Shown here: one piece after another, positions 32,918 to 43,433 of the stretch
How the letters are laid out: every line of letters begins with the position of its first letter
Numbering within the stretch: position 1 is the stretch's first letter
DNA from: Paenalicyclobacillus mengziensis
GTDB lineage: Bacteria; Bacillota; Bacilli; Alicyclobacillales; Alicyclobacillaceae
Assembly (NCBI RefSeq): GCF_017298635.1
Contig: NZ_CP071182.1
Location: 124,001-188,000, forward strand
DNA length: 64,000 nucleotides
Direction: 5' to 3'
The notes under the pieces: generated by a model
Database searches by the model: none
Seen by the model: only the letters and a program-made list of their open reading frames with translations
What the model was told of the DNA's origin: nothing
Position numbers and translations under genes: made by a program

Positions 32918-33253
32918 CTTCCTCTCCGCAGTAACCCCGCGTGGTTTTCGTTAACACACACAAGTCCTGTGCCCGAGTCTGTTGCTCGTTGCTCCCGAAC
33001 GGTATGTTCCATTTGCCATAATAATATATCACATTCTTGACTATGTGACACAACAATTGTCCGCATTTTTATACGTTGTTTCACCATCGACCGGTGGCAT
33101 GGAAACGCCTCAACGGTGGCCTGGAAACGCGTCCGGGGCCCAGCGGACACACGCCTCAACGGCGACCTGGAAACATCTGAACGCAGGCTTCAAAACACGC
33201 CTGACGCGGGCGGGCGTGTGATATATTTTTCTAAAAAGAGGAGATGCAGAACT
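32918..33253. other. Divergent promoter region between glpX and patA
   Basis: This 336-nt divergent gap must hold promoters for both operons. An AT-rich stretch (33020-33065) contains TATATT-like and TTGACT-like elements but no pair with convincing spacing. Near patA, GGAAACGC and GCCTCAACGG blocks repeat loosely (33097-33180). Confidence 0.5.
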
Positions 33254-34426
33254 TTGGAGACTCATCTGCAATCGCTGTTGAACCCACAAGTCAAAGACAT
33301 TCAGCTGTCGGGCATCCGCAGGCTGTTTAACCTCATCCCAAACTATCCCGGAGCACTCTCCCTCACCATCGGTCAGCCTGATTTTCCGACACCAGCCCAC
33401 GTCAAAGAGGCGGCAAAGCGAGCCATCGACGAGAACCAGACCACCTATACGCACAACGCTGGCACCATCGAACTGCGGCGGGCGGCAAGCGCATTTGTCG
33501 AGCAGCACTACGGACTTACATACCGTCCGGAAGACGAGATCATCACAACAAACGGGGTCAGCGAAGCCATCGACATCGTTCTCCGAACTGTGCTTGAACC
33601 GGGCTATGACGTGGTTCTGCCGGGGCCGGTTTATCCGGCTTACGATCCGCTCATCCGCCTCATGGGCTGCCGCCCGCTTTACGTGGACACCCGCGACTCC
33701 GGGTTTGTGCTGACGGGGGAGAAGCTTAAGGGAGCGTTAACGGATCGGACACGCTGTGTCATCCTCCCCTATCCGTCCAATCCCACTGGCTGCGTGGTTC
33801 CTGCGGAGGAATTGGCAGCCATCGCGGACGTACTGCGAAATCGAGAAGTTTTTATCATTTCCGACGAGATTTACAGCGAGTTGGTTTATGAAGGGGGACA
33901 CCACTCCATCGCGACGCTGCCAGGGATGCGAAATCAGACGATTGTCGTTAACGGATTGTCGAAGTCGCACGCGATGACGGGGTGGCGTATTGGCTTTACG
34001 TTCGCGCCGAAGTACATTTCCGAGCAACTGCTGAAGGTTCACCAGTACAACGCCACCTGTGCCAGCAGCGTCAGTCAGGCTGCGGCGGTTGAAGCGCTCA
34101 CAAACGGCATCAACGATGCGGAGGAAATGAGGTTGGTTTATCGCGATCGGCGGGATTATGTATGCAACCGATTGGAGCAGATGGGGCTGGCAGTAACGCG
34201 TCCGAGCGGCGCCTTCTACGTTTTTCCATCCATCTCCCAGTTTGGCCTGACGTCGTGGGACTTCGCAACGCGGATGCTGGCCGAGTCGCTGGTGGCCGTA
34301 GTGCCCGGGAGCGCCTTTTCACAGACTGGCGAGGGACACATCCGCATCTCGTTTGCCTCGTCGATGGAGACACTTGAGGAGGGTTTGAACCGCATCGAGC
34401 GGTTTGTGAAGTCATTAAACGGGTGA
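33254..34426 (+). CDS. patA: N-acetyl-L,L-diaminopimelate aminotransferase (PatA-type)
   Basis: PLP class I/II aminotransferase. It is collinear with Bacillus PatA, including ISLTIGQPDF-like SLTIGQPDFPTP, PYPSNPTGC, SDEIYSELVYEG, the PLP-lysine segment VNGLSKSHAMTGWRIGF and HQYNATCASS. Family function is the transamination of N-acetyl-2-amino-6-oxopimelate in the acetylated lysine/DAP route. The TTG at 33254 has AGAGGAG about 9 nt upstream and gives 390 residues; the longer frame has no homologous N-terminus. The other acetyl-branch genes, dapH and ykuR-like, are 1.5 kb away and convergent, which supports this role. Confidence 0.9.
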   Translation: METHLQSLLNPQVKDIQLSGIRRLFNLIPNYPGALSLTIGQPDFPTPAHVKEAAKRAIDENQTTYTHNAGTIELRRAASAFVEQHYGLTYRPEDEIITTNGVSEAIDIVLRTVLEPGYDVVLPGPVYPAYDPLIRLMGCRPLYVDTRDSGFVLTGEKLKGALTDRTRCVILPYPSNPTGCVVPAEELAAIADVLRNREVFIISDEIYSELVYEGGHHSIATLPGMRNQTIVVNGLSKSHAMTGWRIGFTFAPKYISEQLLKVHQYNATCASSVSQAAAVEALTNGINDAEEMRLVYRDRRDYVCNRLEQMGLAVTRPSGAFYVFPSISQFGLTSWDFATRMLAESLVAVVPGSAFSQTGEGHIRISFASSMETLEEGLNRIERFVKSLNG

Positions 34427-34466
34427 CCAATCAGGTTGGCGAGGCAAGTTGTGGCGATCCCCGGCA

Positions 34467-34748
34467 GGGCCATGCGCAGGCGAGCGAATTCTGCGGGGGC
34501 CGGGGCCGAGGCAGGGCCATGCGCAGGCGAGCGAATTCTACCGGGGCCGGGGCCGAGGCAGGGCCATGCGCAGGCGAGCGAATTCTACCGGGGCCGGGGC
34601 AGGGGCAGGGCCATGCGCAGGCGAGCGAATTCTGCCGGGGCCGGGGCAGGGGCAGGGCCATGCGCAGGCGAGCGAATTCTGCCGGGGCCGGGGCAGGGGC
34701 AGGGCCATGCGCAGGCGAGCGAATTCTGCCGGGGCCGGGTGGTACTCC
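34467..34748. repeat. 47-bp tandem repeat, six copies
   Basis: Six head-to-tail copies of a 47-bp unit beginning GGGCCATGCGCAGGCG start at 34467, 34514, 34561, 34608, 34655 and 34702, with few differences, just after patA. Each contains GAATTC. Since 47 is not a multiple of three, all frames are read in turn and open frames on both strands are artefacts. Confidence 0.95.
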
Positions 34749-34762
34749 GTGAAATAAATCAA

Positions 34763-34975
34763 AATAGCGCGTCCAGAACGCGCTATTTCCACATCCAACT
34801 GTCCGAGGCGCCAAAATAACGCGTCCAGAACGCGTTACCTGTCTGAACGCGGTGAATAACGCGTTCTCAACTCGCTATTTGGAGTCCGAAACCAAATAAC
34901 GCGTTCTCAACTCGCTATTTTTAAAGTGAGCCCCTTTCCCACATCACAATAGCGCGTTCATAACGCGTTATCGGC
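34763..34975. repeat. Pentapalindrome cluster 4
   Basis: Five palindromes start at 34763, 34815, 34855, 34895 and 34948 (spacing 52-40-40-53). The cluster lies after the 47-bp array, in the convergent gap between patA and the ykuR-like gene. Confidence 0.93.
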
Positions 34976-35062
34976 TGACGAACATGGTTCGCCATCGGCA
35001 CTCACACCAGTAAAATCCGGTTCCCGAGACCATTGCCGTCTAACTTCCCCTCATATTCGGTT

Positions 35063-35134
35063 CTTACGCATCGTAGATGCGTAAGAAGTGGCAAATTCAA
35101 TCCAATTCGGGTCTTACGCATCGTAGATGCGTAA
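35063..35134. repeat. Two copies of a 23-bp perfect palindrome
   Basis: A stem with arms CTTACGCATC and GATGCGTAAG around a GTA loop occurs near 35065-35087 and 35112-35134, each preceded by similar GGTT/GGGT sequence. The copies are 47-48 bp apart. It belongs to neither of the other palindrome families. Confidence 0.85.
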
Positions 35135-35190
35135 GTACCTTATTTAACCAGTTCTTTGAACCACGGGCACGGCCACGGGCGAGCAGGTGC

Positions 35191-35340
35191 CACGGAGGTC
35201 AGGGGAGGTCAGGGGAGGTCCACGGAGGTCCACGGAGGTCCACGGAGGTCCACGGAGGTCCACGGAGGTCCACGGAGGTCCACGGAGGTCCACGGAGGTC
35301 CACGGAGGTCCACGGAGGTCCACGGAGGTCCACGGAGGTC
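35191..35340. repeat. 10-bp tandem repeat
   Basis: Twelve perfect copies of CACGGAGGTC (35221-35340) are preceded by three variants (CACGGAGGTC, AGGGGAGGTC twice). The last copy abuts the first site of GATAC array C. Confidence 0.95.
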
Positions 35341-35737
35341 AGGATACAAAAGTATATCTAAGCCATTGCGGAAGGGGATACGCGCGAACCGTTCTGAGGG
35401 GCCGGGTACAAAAATATCTCTAGCCGCTGGGAAACTGGGGTATCCGAAAAACTGTAGGATACAAAAATATCCCTAAGTCACTGCAGAATGGGGTATGTGC
35501 AAGGGTGCAGGATACAAAAGTATATCTAAGTGATGATGCCAGGGGGTACCGGATCAGCCCTAGGAATCAAAATGATAGTTACGATACCCCCTAGGGTTCC
35601 CCAAATAAAGATAGGGAAGGTATCGCTATTTTCGACACATACCCCAGGGGGTTAATAGATAGAGAAACAATTGATACCTATTCGAGCTAACATACCCACA
35701 TGGGTATATGAACTAAGACACATAATGAGCGCTACCA
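35340..35737. repeat. GATAC array C: diverged single unit
   Basis: Eight quasi-palindromes related to TAAGGTACA-N3-TGATACCTA start at about 35340, 35402, 35454, 35508, 35561, 35606, 35660 and 35714, giving steps of 62, 52, 54, 53, 45, 54 and 54. The order and spacing follow array A (53-53-44-54-55) although the sequence differs at many positions, for example TACCGGATCAGCC for TACCGGATCGGCC. No gene is visible. Confidence 0.88.
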
Positions 35738-35830
35738 GCATAGCCGAATCTTGGCCACTCAGGACGCCACGGCCTCTGTGCCTTCCCGCAGCCCCGCACC
35801 CCTGGCGTCCGCCCCGCAGCCCCGCAGCCC

Positions 35831-35890
35831 TGGCACACCCTGGCACACCCTGGCACACCCTGGCACACCCTGGCACACCCTGGCACACCC
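35831..35890. repeat. 10-bp tandem repeat next to the deacetylase stop
   Basis: Six perfect copies of TGGCACACCC end 27 nt from the stop codon of the ykuR-like gene; looser GCCCCGCAGCCC repeats precede them. Confidence 0.95.
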
Positions 35891-35917
35891 CGGCCCTGGC
35901 GCCCCGGCGCGCTCACT

Positions 35918-37087
35918 CTACCCCCGCCCGGTGGACCCGCTGCTCTTCCACGCCACGTACTCTGTGATGACGCGGACGGCCACGTCGATGGCGGCTTCGT
36001 TCGGCTCAATTTTACTGTGGTGCAGGCCATACGGCGTGTCGACGCCGAGCCAGAACATGAACCCCGGAATGGCCGCGAGGAAGTCCCCGAAGTCTTCCCC
36101 CGTCATCGCAGGCGGACAGTCCACCACTTGCGCGAGGTCCTTGTCGCGCACAAACTCCATAAACTCACGCACCAGCGGGCCGTCGTTCCAGACCTGCGTG
36201 TAGTTCGCGCCGTAGTCGATGGAAGCCTGGCACTCGAACCCGACCTCAATGCCGTGGACCAGCGCTTCGATGCGCGCCTTCACCGCCGTCATCGCCGTCA
36301 TCGACATCGTCCGGATGGTCCCCTCGAGGCGCGCGGTCTCGGCGATGATGTTCTGCTTCGTTCCGCCCGTCAGTTTGCCGATGGTGACGACGGCGGAGTC
36401 GAGCGGATCGACATTGCGCGCCACAATGCTCTGCAGTTGCGTGATGAGGTGAGCCCCCGCAACTATCATGTCGCGCGTACGGTGCGGATAGGCGGCGTGG
36501 CCGCCTTGACCAGCGAGATCGATAAAGAGTTCGGAGGTGTTCGCAAACAGCAACCCCTCCCTCGTCGCCACCGTGCCGACAGGATATTCGGGTGCGATGT
36601 GCAGGGCCATCATCACGTCTGGGCGCCACGCGTTAAACTCGTCACTCGCGAGCATCGGTTTGGCGCCGCCAGGCCCTTCTTCGGCCGGCTGAAACACCAC
36701 TAAGAGGTTGTCCTTGAGGGGATGGGACGCAAAGTGGGCCAGCACACCGAGCGCGATGGACATGTGCATGTCATGCCCACAGGCGTGCATGAACCCCGGA
36801 TGCGTCGACTTGAAGTCATATGAGGTCTCTTCCACAATCGGCAAGCCATCGATGTCTGTGCGATAGCCAAACGTAAGGCGGGGCGACGTGCCGTGAACGA
36901 GCACCAGCACGCCAGTTCGCCAGGTCCGAACTTCGAGGTGCGTCTGCGGGAGCGTGGCAATCCAGGAGAGCAGTTGCGCCTGCGTCTCAAACTCCTCGTA
37001 GCCAGGTTCCGGAATTTGATGCAGCCGGCGGCGCATCTCCACCAGTGTCAAGCCGTCGTATTGTACCGTCACAGCCTCGTCGCTCAT
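35918..37087 (-). CDS. N-acetyldiaminopimelate deacetylase (M20 family, YkuR-like)
   Basis: Probable metalloamidohydrolase that removes acetate from N-acetyl-L,L-diaminopimelate, giving LL-DAP for lysine and peptidoglycan. The M20 metal motifs are [20 protein letters not shown] and [11 protein letters not shown], with a dimerisation domain near residues 170-280. The 389 residues are close to Bacillus YkuR. The ATG overlaps the dapH stop by one base (TAATG). The neighbour makes this assignment stronger than for a general M20 amidohydrolase. Confidence 0.9.
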   Translation of the reverse strand: MSDEAVTVQYDGLTLVEMRRRLHQIPEPGYEEFETQAQLLSWIATLPQTHLEVRTWRTGVLVLVHGTSPRLTFGYRTDIDGLPIVEETSYDFKSTHPGFMHACGHDMHMSIALGVLAHFASHPLKDNLLVVFQPAEEGPGGAKPMLASDEFNAWRPDVMMALHIAPEYPVGTVATREGLLFANTSELFIDLAGQGGHAAYPHRTRDMIVAGAHLITQLQSIVARNVDPLDSAVVTIGKLTGGTKQNIIAETARLEGTIRTMSMTAMTAVKARIEALVHGIEVGFECQASIDYGANYTQVWNDGPLVREFMEFVRDKDLAQVVDCPPAMTGEDFGDFLAAIPGFMFWLGVDTPYGLHHSKIEPNEAAIDVAVRVITEYVAWKSSGSTGRG

Positions 37088-37803
37088 TAGAGTTGCCTCA
37101 GTTCCTGCTTCAGCTCGATTTTTGACTGCGTCTTGCTGTCGATCTGCTTGATGACCCGCGCTGGGACACCCGCCACGACGACATTTTCGGGCACGTCTTC
37201 GATCACGATGGCGCCCGCTGCGACCACCGATCCCTTGCCGACTCGGACACCTTCAAGAATGACGGCGTTCGCCCCGACGAGAACATTGTCTTCGATGACG
37301 ACCGGTTTTGCAGATGGCGGTTCCACCACACCTGCGACGACAGATCCGGCACCGATGTGACAGTTTTTTCCGATGATGCCGCGCCCGCCGACGACCGCAT
37401 TCATGTCAATCATCGTGCCTTCGCCAATCACTGCACCAATGTTGATGGACGCACCCATCATGATGACGGCGTTGTTGCCGATCTCGACCTGGTCGCGGAT
37501 GATAGCCCCCGGCTCAATGCGCGCGTGCACACCCTTTAAATCCAGCAGCGGAATCGCGGAGTTGCGACGATCATTTTCAATCACAAGGTCGTCAATCACA
37601 CCCTTGTACGCTTCGAGCATCGGTTCTAGGTCTTTCCACTCGCCAAACACAACACCGACCGAATCCGTCACAAAAGCCTGCACCTTGTCAGCCAAGGGAG
37701 CGTCGCCAAACGGGATCTCGCGCAGGCGCCCCTTCAAATACACTTTCACAGGCGTCTTCTTCTCACTCGCCCGGATAAACTCAATAATCTGTTCGGCATC
37801 CAC
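37087..37803 (-). CDS. dapH: Tetrahydrodipicolinate N-acetyltransferase
   Basis: Acetylates tetrahydrodipicolinate with acetyl-CoA, the first committed step of the acetylated DAP branch. The protein matches Bacillus YkuQ closely, with a left-handed beta-helix of hexapeptides ([42 protein letters not shown]) and the C-terminus [11 protein letters not shown]. The start is not certain: GTG at 37801-37803 with GAGGGG about 12 nt upstream gives 238 residues (Bacillus 236); an ATG eight codons earlier has no ribosome site. Confidence 0.93.
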   Translation of the reverse strand: MDAEQIIEFIRASEKKTPVKVYLKGRLREIPFGDAPLADKVQAFVTDSVGVVFGEWKDLEPMLEAYKGVIDDLVIENDRRNSAIPLLDLKGVHARIEPGAIIRDQVEIGNNAVIMMGASINIGAVIGEGTMIDMNAVVGGRGIIGKNCHIGAGSVVAGVVEPPSAKPVVIEDNVLVGANAVILEGVRVGKGSVVAAGAIVIEDVPENVVVAGVPARVIKQIDSKTQSKIELKQELRQL

Positions 37804-37866
37804 GGATGGTGTCGACCCCTCTCCCATATTGCAAAATTTGCTCCGAAATGCTGCGCTGCTGTGAAA

Positions 37867-38030
37867 ATGCCATGCAAAATTGCATGGCCGGATATGTAAC
37901 CCCGCGGGGCCAAGGCGTACAACCGCGCCCGGCCCAGGCTAACCTCGGTCATCGGCCAGCCTGGGGCAGCGCCAACCGAGGCCCCAACGGGAACCTCGTG
38001 CAGCCTTGGCAAACCAAAGCCCCGCGGGAG
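37867..38030 (-). promoter_or_regulatory. Structured leader between tal and dapH
   Basis: The tal-dapH gap can fold into nested inverted repeats on the minus strand. The outer arms are GCCCCGCGGG with CCAAGG-type flanks at 38001-38026 and GGCCCCGCGGGG at 37900-37916; inner arms CCAGGCTGG/CCAGCCTGG-like and CCTCGGT/ACCGAGG lie at 37935-37982. Nearer dapH a perfect stem GCCATGCAA/TTGCATGGC (37867-37886) is followed by ATTTTC, like a weak terminator. No lysine riboswitch core is recognised. The layout suggests attenuation, but this is inference. Confidence 0.4.
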
Positions 38031-38044
38031 ATGTTGTGTTCGCC

Positions 38045-38692
38045 TTACTTCTTCGGAACGGTGCTCCAGTCTGCCAGGAAGCGCTCGATGCCCTGGTCAG
38101 TCAGCGGGTGCTTCGTCATCTGATCGAGCACCTTGTAAGGACAGGTCGCGATATGCGCCCCTGCCAAGGCAGCCTGCGTGACGTGCATTGGGTGACGAAT
38201 GCTCGCCGCGATGATTTCAGTGTCAATGCCGTGAATGTCAAAGATGCTCGAGATGTCACGGATGAGCTCAATCCCATCAAAACTGATATCGTCGAGGCGG
38301 CCGATGAACGGACTGACGAACGAGGCACCAGCTCGAGCAGCGAGGAGTGCCTGATTGGCGCTGAAGACGAGCGTGACATTCGTACGAATGCCCTGCTGCG
38401 CGAAGCGGTGCACCGCCTTAAGTCCTTCAGAGGTCATCGGTACCTTGATGACGATGTTCTTGTGCATCTTGGCGTACTCAAGGCCTTCCTTGACCATGCC
38501 GTCAGCGTCGAGGCTGACCACTTCAGCACTGATGGGACCGTCGACAAGCTCGAGGATCTCTTGCAGAACTTGAACAAAGTCTCTGCCCTCTTTGGCAACG
38601 AGACTTGGGTTCGTCGTAACGCCGGACAGAATTCCCATTTCGGCAGCGTCTCGAATCTCGGAGACATTCGCTGTGTCGATAAATAACTTCAC
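38045..38692 (-). CDS. tal: Transaldolase (short, fructose-6-phosphate aldolase-like)
   Basis: Transfers dihydroxyacetone units in the non-oxidative pentose phosphate pathway. The 215-residue TIM barrel has the Schiff-base lysine in [15 protein letters not shown] and the start [13 protein letters not shown] typical of the small bacterial family. The GTG at 38690-38692 has a GGGGTGGAG site. In Bacillus subtilis the homologue lies between fbaA/spo0F and murAB/glpX; fbaA and murAB are absent from this interval. Confidence 0.95.
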   Translation of the reverse strand: MKLFIDTANVSEIRDAAEMGILSGVTTNPSLVAKEGRDFVQVLQEILELVDGPISAEVVSLDADGMVKEGLEYAKMHKNIVIKVPMTSEGLKAVHRFAQQGIRTNVTLVFSANQALLAARAGASFVSPFIGRLDDISFDGIELIRDISSIFDIHGIDTEIIAASIRHPMHVTQAALAGAHIATCPYKVLDQMTKHPLTDQGIERFLADWSTVPKK

Positions 38693-38820
38693 TCTACTCC
38701 ACCCCTATTTTCGGTCTTACGACCAGTGTGATTCATGCGGTGTCGGTGCCCGCATCAACCCATCTGTCGGTCCATTCGCCAAGACACACCGTGTCTCTCC
38801 GATCTATGAAGGGTGCCACG

Positions 38821-39648
38821 TTAAGACCTTGGTATACGCGGGATACCAAGCATCTCACGAGCCTCGTCTGGTGTGGCCAATGGCCGATCTAGCTCCGCGG
38901 CAATCCTGGCCACCCGCTCGACCAGTTGGGCGTTGCTCACGGCAAGCTCACCTTTACGATAATAGATATTATCCTCAAATCCAACCCGTACATGCCCGCC
39001 AAGTGTGATTGCAAGCGCTGCCATCGGCAATTGATGGCGGCCAATTCCTGCCACAGACCACGTAGCTCCCGCTGGAATACTTTCTGTCAGGTAGAGCAAG
39101 TTCTTAGGACTGGCCGGCAGGGCACCGGGTACTCCGAGGACAAAATCAAAGTGGAAGGGTGGCTCAACGAGATGGAGTTTCGCCAGATGCAAAGCATTTG
39201 CAATCATGCCTGCGTCAAAAATCTCGAATTCCGGCCGTACGCCTTTGTCTTTGAATGCTGCAGCAAATTGCTGCAGTAAAGCGGGTCCATTCGAAAACAC
39301 TTCCTGTCCGAAGTTCACTGTCCCACAGGTTAATGTTGCCATCTCCGGAGCAAGCTCAATCGGTTGCAAACGTTCTTCCGGGGTCATCCATACCGCACCG
39401 CCGGTAGACACCTGCACGATGATGTCTGTTTTCTTCCGAATGGCTGCAATGGTCTCCCGAAACCGATCTTTATCCTGTGTAGGTTCACCATCGTCAGTAC
39501 GCACATGCAGATGACAGATGCTCGCCCCGGCTCGCCTGCAAGCTAACGCTGCATCTGCAATTTCCTCGGGGGTAATGGGGAGGTTGGGCTGATTCGCTCT
39601 TGTGGTTTCAGCGCCAACCATCGCCGCCGTGATGATGAGCTTTTGCAC
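38821..39648 (-). CDS. kce: 3-keto-5-aminohexanoate cleavage enzyme family (BKACE)
   Basis: TIM-barrel zinc enzyme that condenses a beta-keto acid with acetyl-CoA; in lysine fermentation it converts 3-keto-5-aminohexanoate to acetoacetate and 3-aminobutyryl-CoA. Metal-ligand motifs are CHLHVRTDDGEPT and HVRVGFEDNIYY. The 275 residues are normal. The GTG at 39646-39648 has AAGGAG inside the end of kal, three bases away. The partner gene kal makes the lysine route likely, though BKACE enzymes vary widely in substrate. Confidence 0.88.
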   Translation of the reverse strand: MQKLIITAAMVGAETTRANQPNLPITPEEIADAALACRRAGASICHLHVRTDDGEPTQDKDRFRETIAAIRKKTDIIVQVSTGGAVWMTPEERLQPIELAPEMATLTCGTVNFGQEVFSNGPALLQQFAAAFKDKGVRPEFEIFDAGMIANALHLAKLHLVEPPFHFDFVLGVPGALPASPKNLLYLTESIPAGATWSVAGIGRHQLPMAALAITLGGHVRVGFEDNIYYRKGELAVSNAQLVERVARIAAELDRPLATPDEAREMLGIPRIPRS

Positions 39649-39651
39649 GAC

Positions 39652-40080
39652 TTACTCCTTCTCTCTGGCCCTCAGCCGCTGTTTGTCTTCTGGGACGACA
39701 CAGGTACCCGTCGCGTAGGTGACGACCACAGGTTCATCGAGAAAGTCGGCTGCTGAGGGAACGGCCAAATCGACATTCGCTTCAATTACTTTTTGCGCCA
39801 CGAACTCCATGCGACGCGATGTCCGGCCAACCTTTGTGATGCGGCCCTTCGCCTCGATGTAGTCTCCTGCGTAGACGGGCGCCCGAAACTCTACGCAGTC
39901 GTAGGCCACAAAAAGGCCTTCGTCGCCGTCGTGCCGAATCAAAAGCTCTGTTGCCACATCACCAAACAAGCCAAGCATCCGAGCACCGTCCACCAGACGC
40001 CCACCATAGTGCGCATCGTGCTCGCTCATGCGCAGGCGCAAAACGACTTCCCAGCTTCCATCAAGACTCCGCGTTTCCAA
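39652..40080 (-). CDS. kal: 3-aminobutyryl-CoA ammonia-lyase
   Basis: Hotdog-fold protein of 142 residues that eliminates ammonia from 3-aminobutyryl-CoA to give crotonyl-CoA. Recognisable features are [29 protein letters not shown] and [17 protein letters not shown], characteristic of Kal rather than general thioesterases. The TTG at 40078-40080 has AGAGGAGG 7 nt upstream. Crotonyl-CoA could feed the hydroxyacyl-CoA dehydrogenase, hydratase and thiolase genes at 47.8-51.1 kb. The first steps of the lysine pathway (kamA, kamDE, kdd) are not in the window. Confidence 0.85.
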   Translation of the reverse strand: METRSLDGSWEVVLRLRMSEHDAHYGGRLVDGARMLGLFGDVATELLIRHDGDEGLFVAYDCVEFRAPVYAGDYIEAKGRITKVGRTSRRMEFVAQKVIEANVDLAVPSAADFLDEPVVVTYATGTCVVPEDKQRLRAREKE

Positions 40081-40167
40081 GGCTGTACCTCCTCTTTTGC
40101 CACGCGACACCAGGGCGCACTTAGTTCGTCCTGCGCCCTGGTTTGTTCCGTCATCCGGTCTATGTAA

Positions 40168-40290
40168 CTACTGTTCGTGACCTACTGTTCGTGACCTACT
40201 GTTCGTGACCTACTGTTCGTGACCTACTGTTCGTGACCGCTGTTGCGGTCATTCGCCTTTCCAGTCATTCGCCTTTCCAGTCATTCGCGC
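40168..40290. repeat. 14-bp and 16-bp tandem repeats
   Basis: Five copies of CTACTGTTCGTGAC (about 40168-40237) are followed by two and a half copies of CATTCGCCTTTCCAGT (about 40249-40288), in the gap between kal and spo0F. Confidence 0.9.
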
Positions 40291-40358
40291 TCAATAGCGC
40301 TTACATGATTGCACACGAAGGAACACTTACTTCTGAGCCTAACGCTTACATCATTCCA

Positions 40359-40718
40359 TTATTGCAATTGTGCTCGAACTGCCTGCCGCAATTCATCAAT
40401 ATCAAACGGTTTGGTGAAGTGCGCCAGGGCCCCCATTTCCATGGCTTCCTGAATGAGGTCCAGTTCTCCGTAGGCCGTCATCATGATGACCTTGGTGTCC
40501 ACTTCCATCCTGCGAATATTACGGAGAATTTCAAGCCCGTCCATACCAGGAATCTTCATGTCGAGCAGAATTAGATCTGGTGATTCTTCCTTGACCAGTT
40601 CCAACGCTTTTTGGCCATTGGGAGCCTGAAACACGGTGTACCCTTCTTGTGACAATACCTCCTGCAGTAATACGCGAATGCCAAATTGGTCGTCCACAAT
40701 CAGAACCTTCTTGCCCAA
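40359..40718 (-). CDS. spo0F: Sporulation initiation response regulator Spo0F
   Basis: Single-domain receiver protein that passes phosphate from sporulation kinases to Spo0B. The 119 residues have the acidic pocket DD (9-10), phosphoacceptor Asp53 ([11 protein letters not shown]), the switch Thr in IMMTAYGE and Lys in [10 protein letters not shown]. Similarity to Bacillus Spo0F is high, including [16 protein letters not shown]. The TTG at 40716-40718 has an AAAGGAGGAG site; an upstream extension of 25 codons is not homologous. A sigma-H promoter was looked for but not convincingly found. Confidence 0.95.
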   Translation of the reverse strand: MGKKVLIVDDQFGIRVLLQEVLSQEGYTVFQAPNGQKALELVKEESPDLILLDMKIPGMDGLEILRNIRRMEVDTKVIMMTAYGELDLIQEAMEMGALAHFTKPFDIDELRQAVRAQLQ

Positions 40719-41217
40719 GCAGTCTCCTCCTTTAATCCGCAACACAACGCCTGCCGCGGAAGGATGATATTCTAGTGAGTTCTGGTGTAACACCGGTTAC
40801 TTATGCAGTTGTTGAGCTATGGCCATCTGGTGCGACCCCCGTTGCGATTCCGGTGATGCATGCGGGTCGCTCTGCAACTCAAACAGTGCTCAGGTTACCC
40901 ATCATCGCTGACTGTGACCAAATACTGGTCGTAATATCGACGAATCCCCATAGAAATTCCCATCGAAATCCCCATCGAGACGATGGTATGTTTCGCCAAA
41001 CCTTCGCATTTCTCCTGCACACTTCGGACTGCGAAACATAGAGAACACGAAATAGGAGCCAAAGCCCCGGTCTGCGGACTGGCGAAAACCCTGCGGAAGT
41101 CTGCGGGGACGCGAATGTCCCCTGTTCACCTTTTCACACACATGGTCACTCAAGCATGGTCACTCAAGGCCCTTCCCGATGGCGCGCCAGCAGTGCTATT
41201 CGTAGCGGATCGGGGAG
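40719..41217. other. spo0F upstream region, no gene
   Basis: About 500 nt upstream of spo0F hold no supported gene. Short degenerate repeats of CCCCATCGAAAT are seen at 40947-40985, and GCGGACTGGCG/GCGGAAGTCTGCGGGG repeats at 41073-41110. Confidence 0.5.
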
Positions 41218-41430
41218 GATAACGCGTTGTGGACCCACTATTTGGCTCCCCTCAGAACACGGTATAAGGAAATAACGCGCTCGTAGCGCGTTATCATCTG
41301 AGCTTATCGGAATAACGCTTCTGCAACGCGTTATTTTTCCAGGTTCAGGGCTTAACGCTTCCAAAACGCGTTATTCCGTGCCAGCGATACCGGTTCTCCC
41401 CTCAATAGTGCTTCTACGACGCGTTATTGA
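41218..41430. repeat. Pentapalindrome cluster 5
   Basis: Five palindromes start at 41219, 41271, 41311, 41352 and 41404 (spacing 52-40-41-52), between the pyrG terminator and spo0F upstream DNA. Several arms have mismatches, for example GGACCCACTATT in the first, yet the spacing is kept. Confidence 0.92.
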
Positions 41431-41518
41431 CAGGGCACAGGTTGCCAGGGCAGCGGATGCGAGGCGGGACGAACAGGGGCGGCACGTAAAGTATGCACGT
41501 ATGCACGTAGATGAATTG

Positions 41519-41547
41519 GAAAAACGGGAGCCTCGGCTCCCGTTTAC
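41519..41547 (-). terminator. Rho-independent terminator of pyrG
   Basis: On the minus strand the stem AAACGGGAGCC / GGCTCCCGTTT with a GA loop is followed by TTTCC. It lies about 80 nt after the pyrG stop. Confidence 0.8.
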
Positions 41548-41627
41548 GAATGGATTTATTGACCAAGACTGCCAGCCAACTCGATAACCGTCCTTCGCAT
41601 CACCTGCGAAAATGCAGACTCGAATTT

Positions 41628-43247
<1,620 letters not shown>

Positions 43248-43272
43248 TCATTCCAAACAAAAAAAGAACCCG

Positions 43273-43306
43273 CACAAAAAATAGCGTTCTGGAGGACCCA
43301 GAACGC
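43273..43306 (-). terminator. Hairpin-U tract between rpoE and pyrG (probable pyrG attenuator)
   Basis: The minus strand has GCGTTCTGG, loop GTCCT, CCAGAACGC, followed by TATTTTTTG: a strong intrinsic terminator. It ends rpoE transcripts and also lies in the leader of a predicted pyrG transcript starting near 43322-43324. In Bacillus subtilis such a leader terminator is relieved at low CTP by G residues added at the transcript start, which pair with a pyrimidine-rich stretch; TCCTCC here could play that part. Confidence 0.75.
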
Positions 43307-43319
43307 ATTTTGTTCGTTC

Positions 43320-43337
43320 GCCCCAATTACTATACCA
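43320..43337 (-). promoter_or_regulatory. pyrG promoter with extended -10 and GGGGC start
   Basis: The minus strand reads TGGTATAGTAATTGGGGCG: an extended -10 (TGn TATAGT) followed after four bases by GGGGC. The Bacillus pyrG transcript begins GGGC, where low CTP causes repeated G addition. The -35 is weak, which an extended -10 can offset. Confidence 0.6.
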
Positions 43338-43433
43338 CAGGTAAGGTGGATGAGAGTAGTGGCAAAACTACACTCATCGCACCATACCAAAAAATCGCGT
43401 CATGCCAGAAAGAGCATTCTGTCGAAGGGCGAT

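Noticed and set aside
34431..34819. Pro/Arg/Ala or Gly/Arg-rich proteins on both strands after patA
   Set aside because: They arise from a 47-bp tandem repeat that reads open in several frames; no starts of quality.
37867..38030. Lysine riboswitch before dapH
   Set aside because: The position is apt and the region is structured, but the conserved lysine riboswitch core was not seen, so only a generic structured leader is reported.
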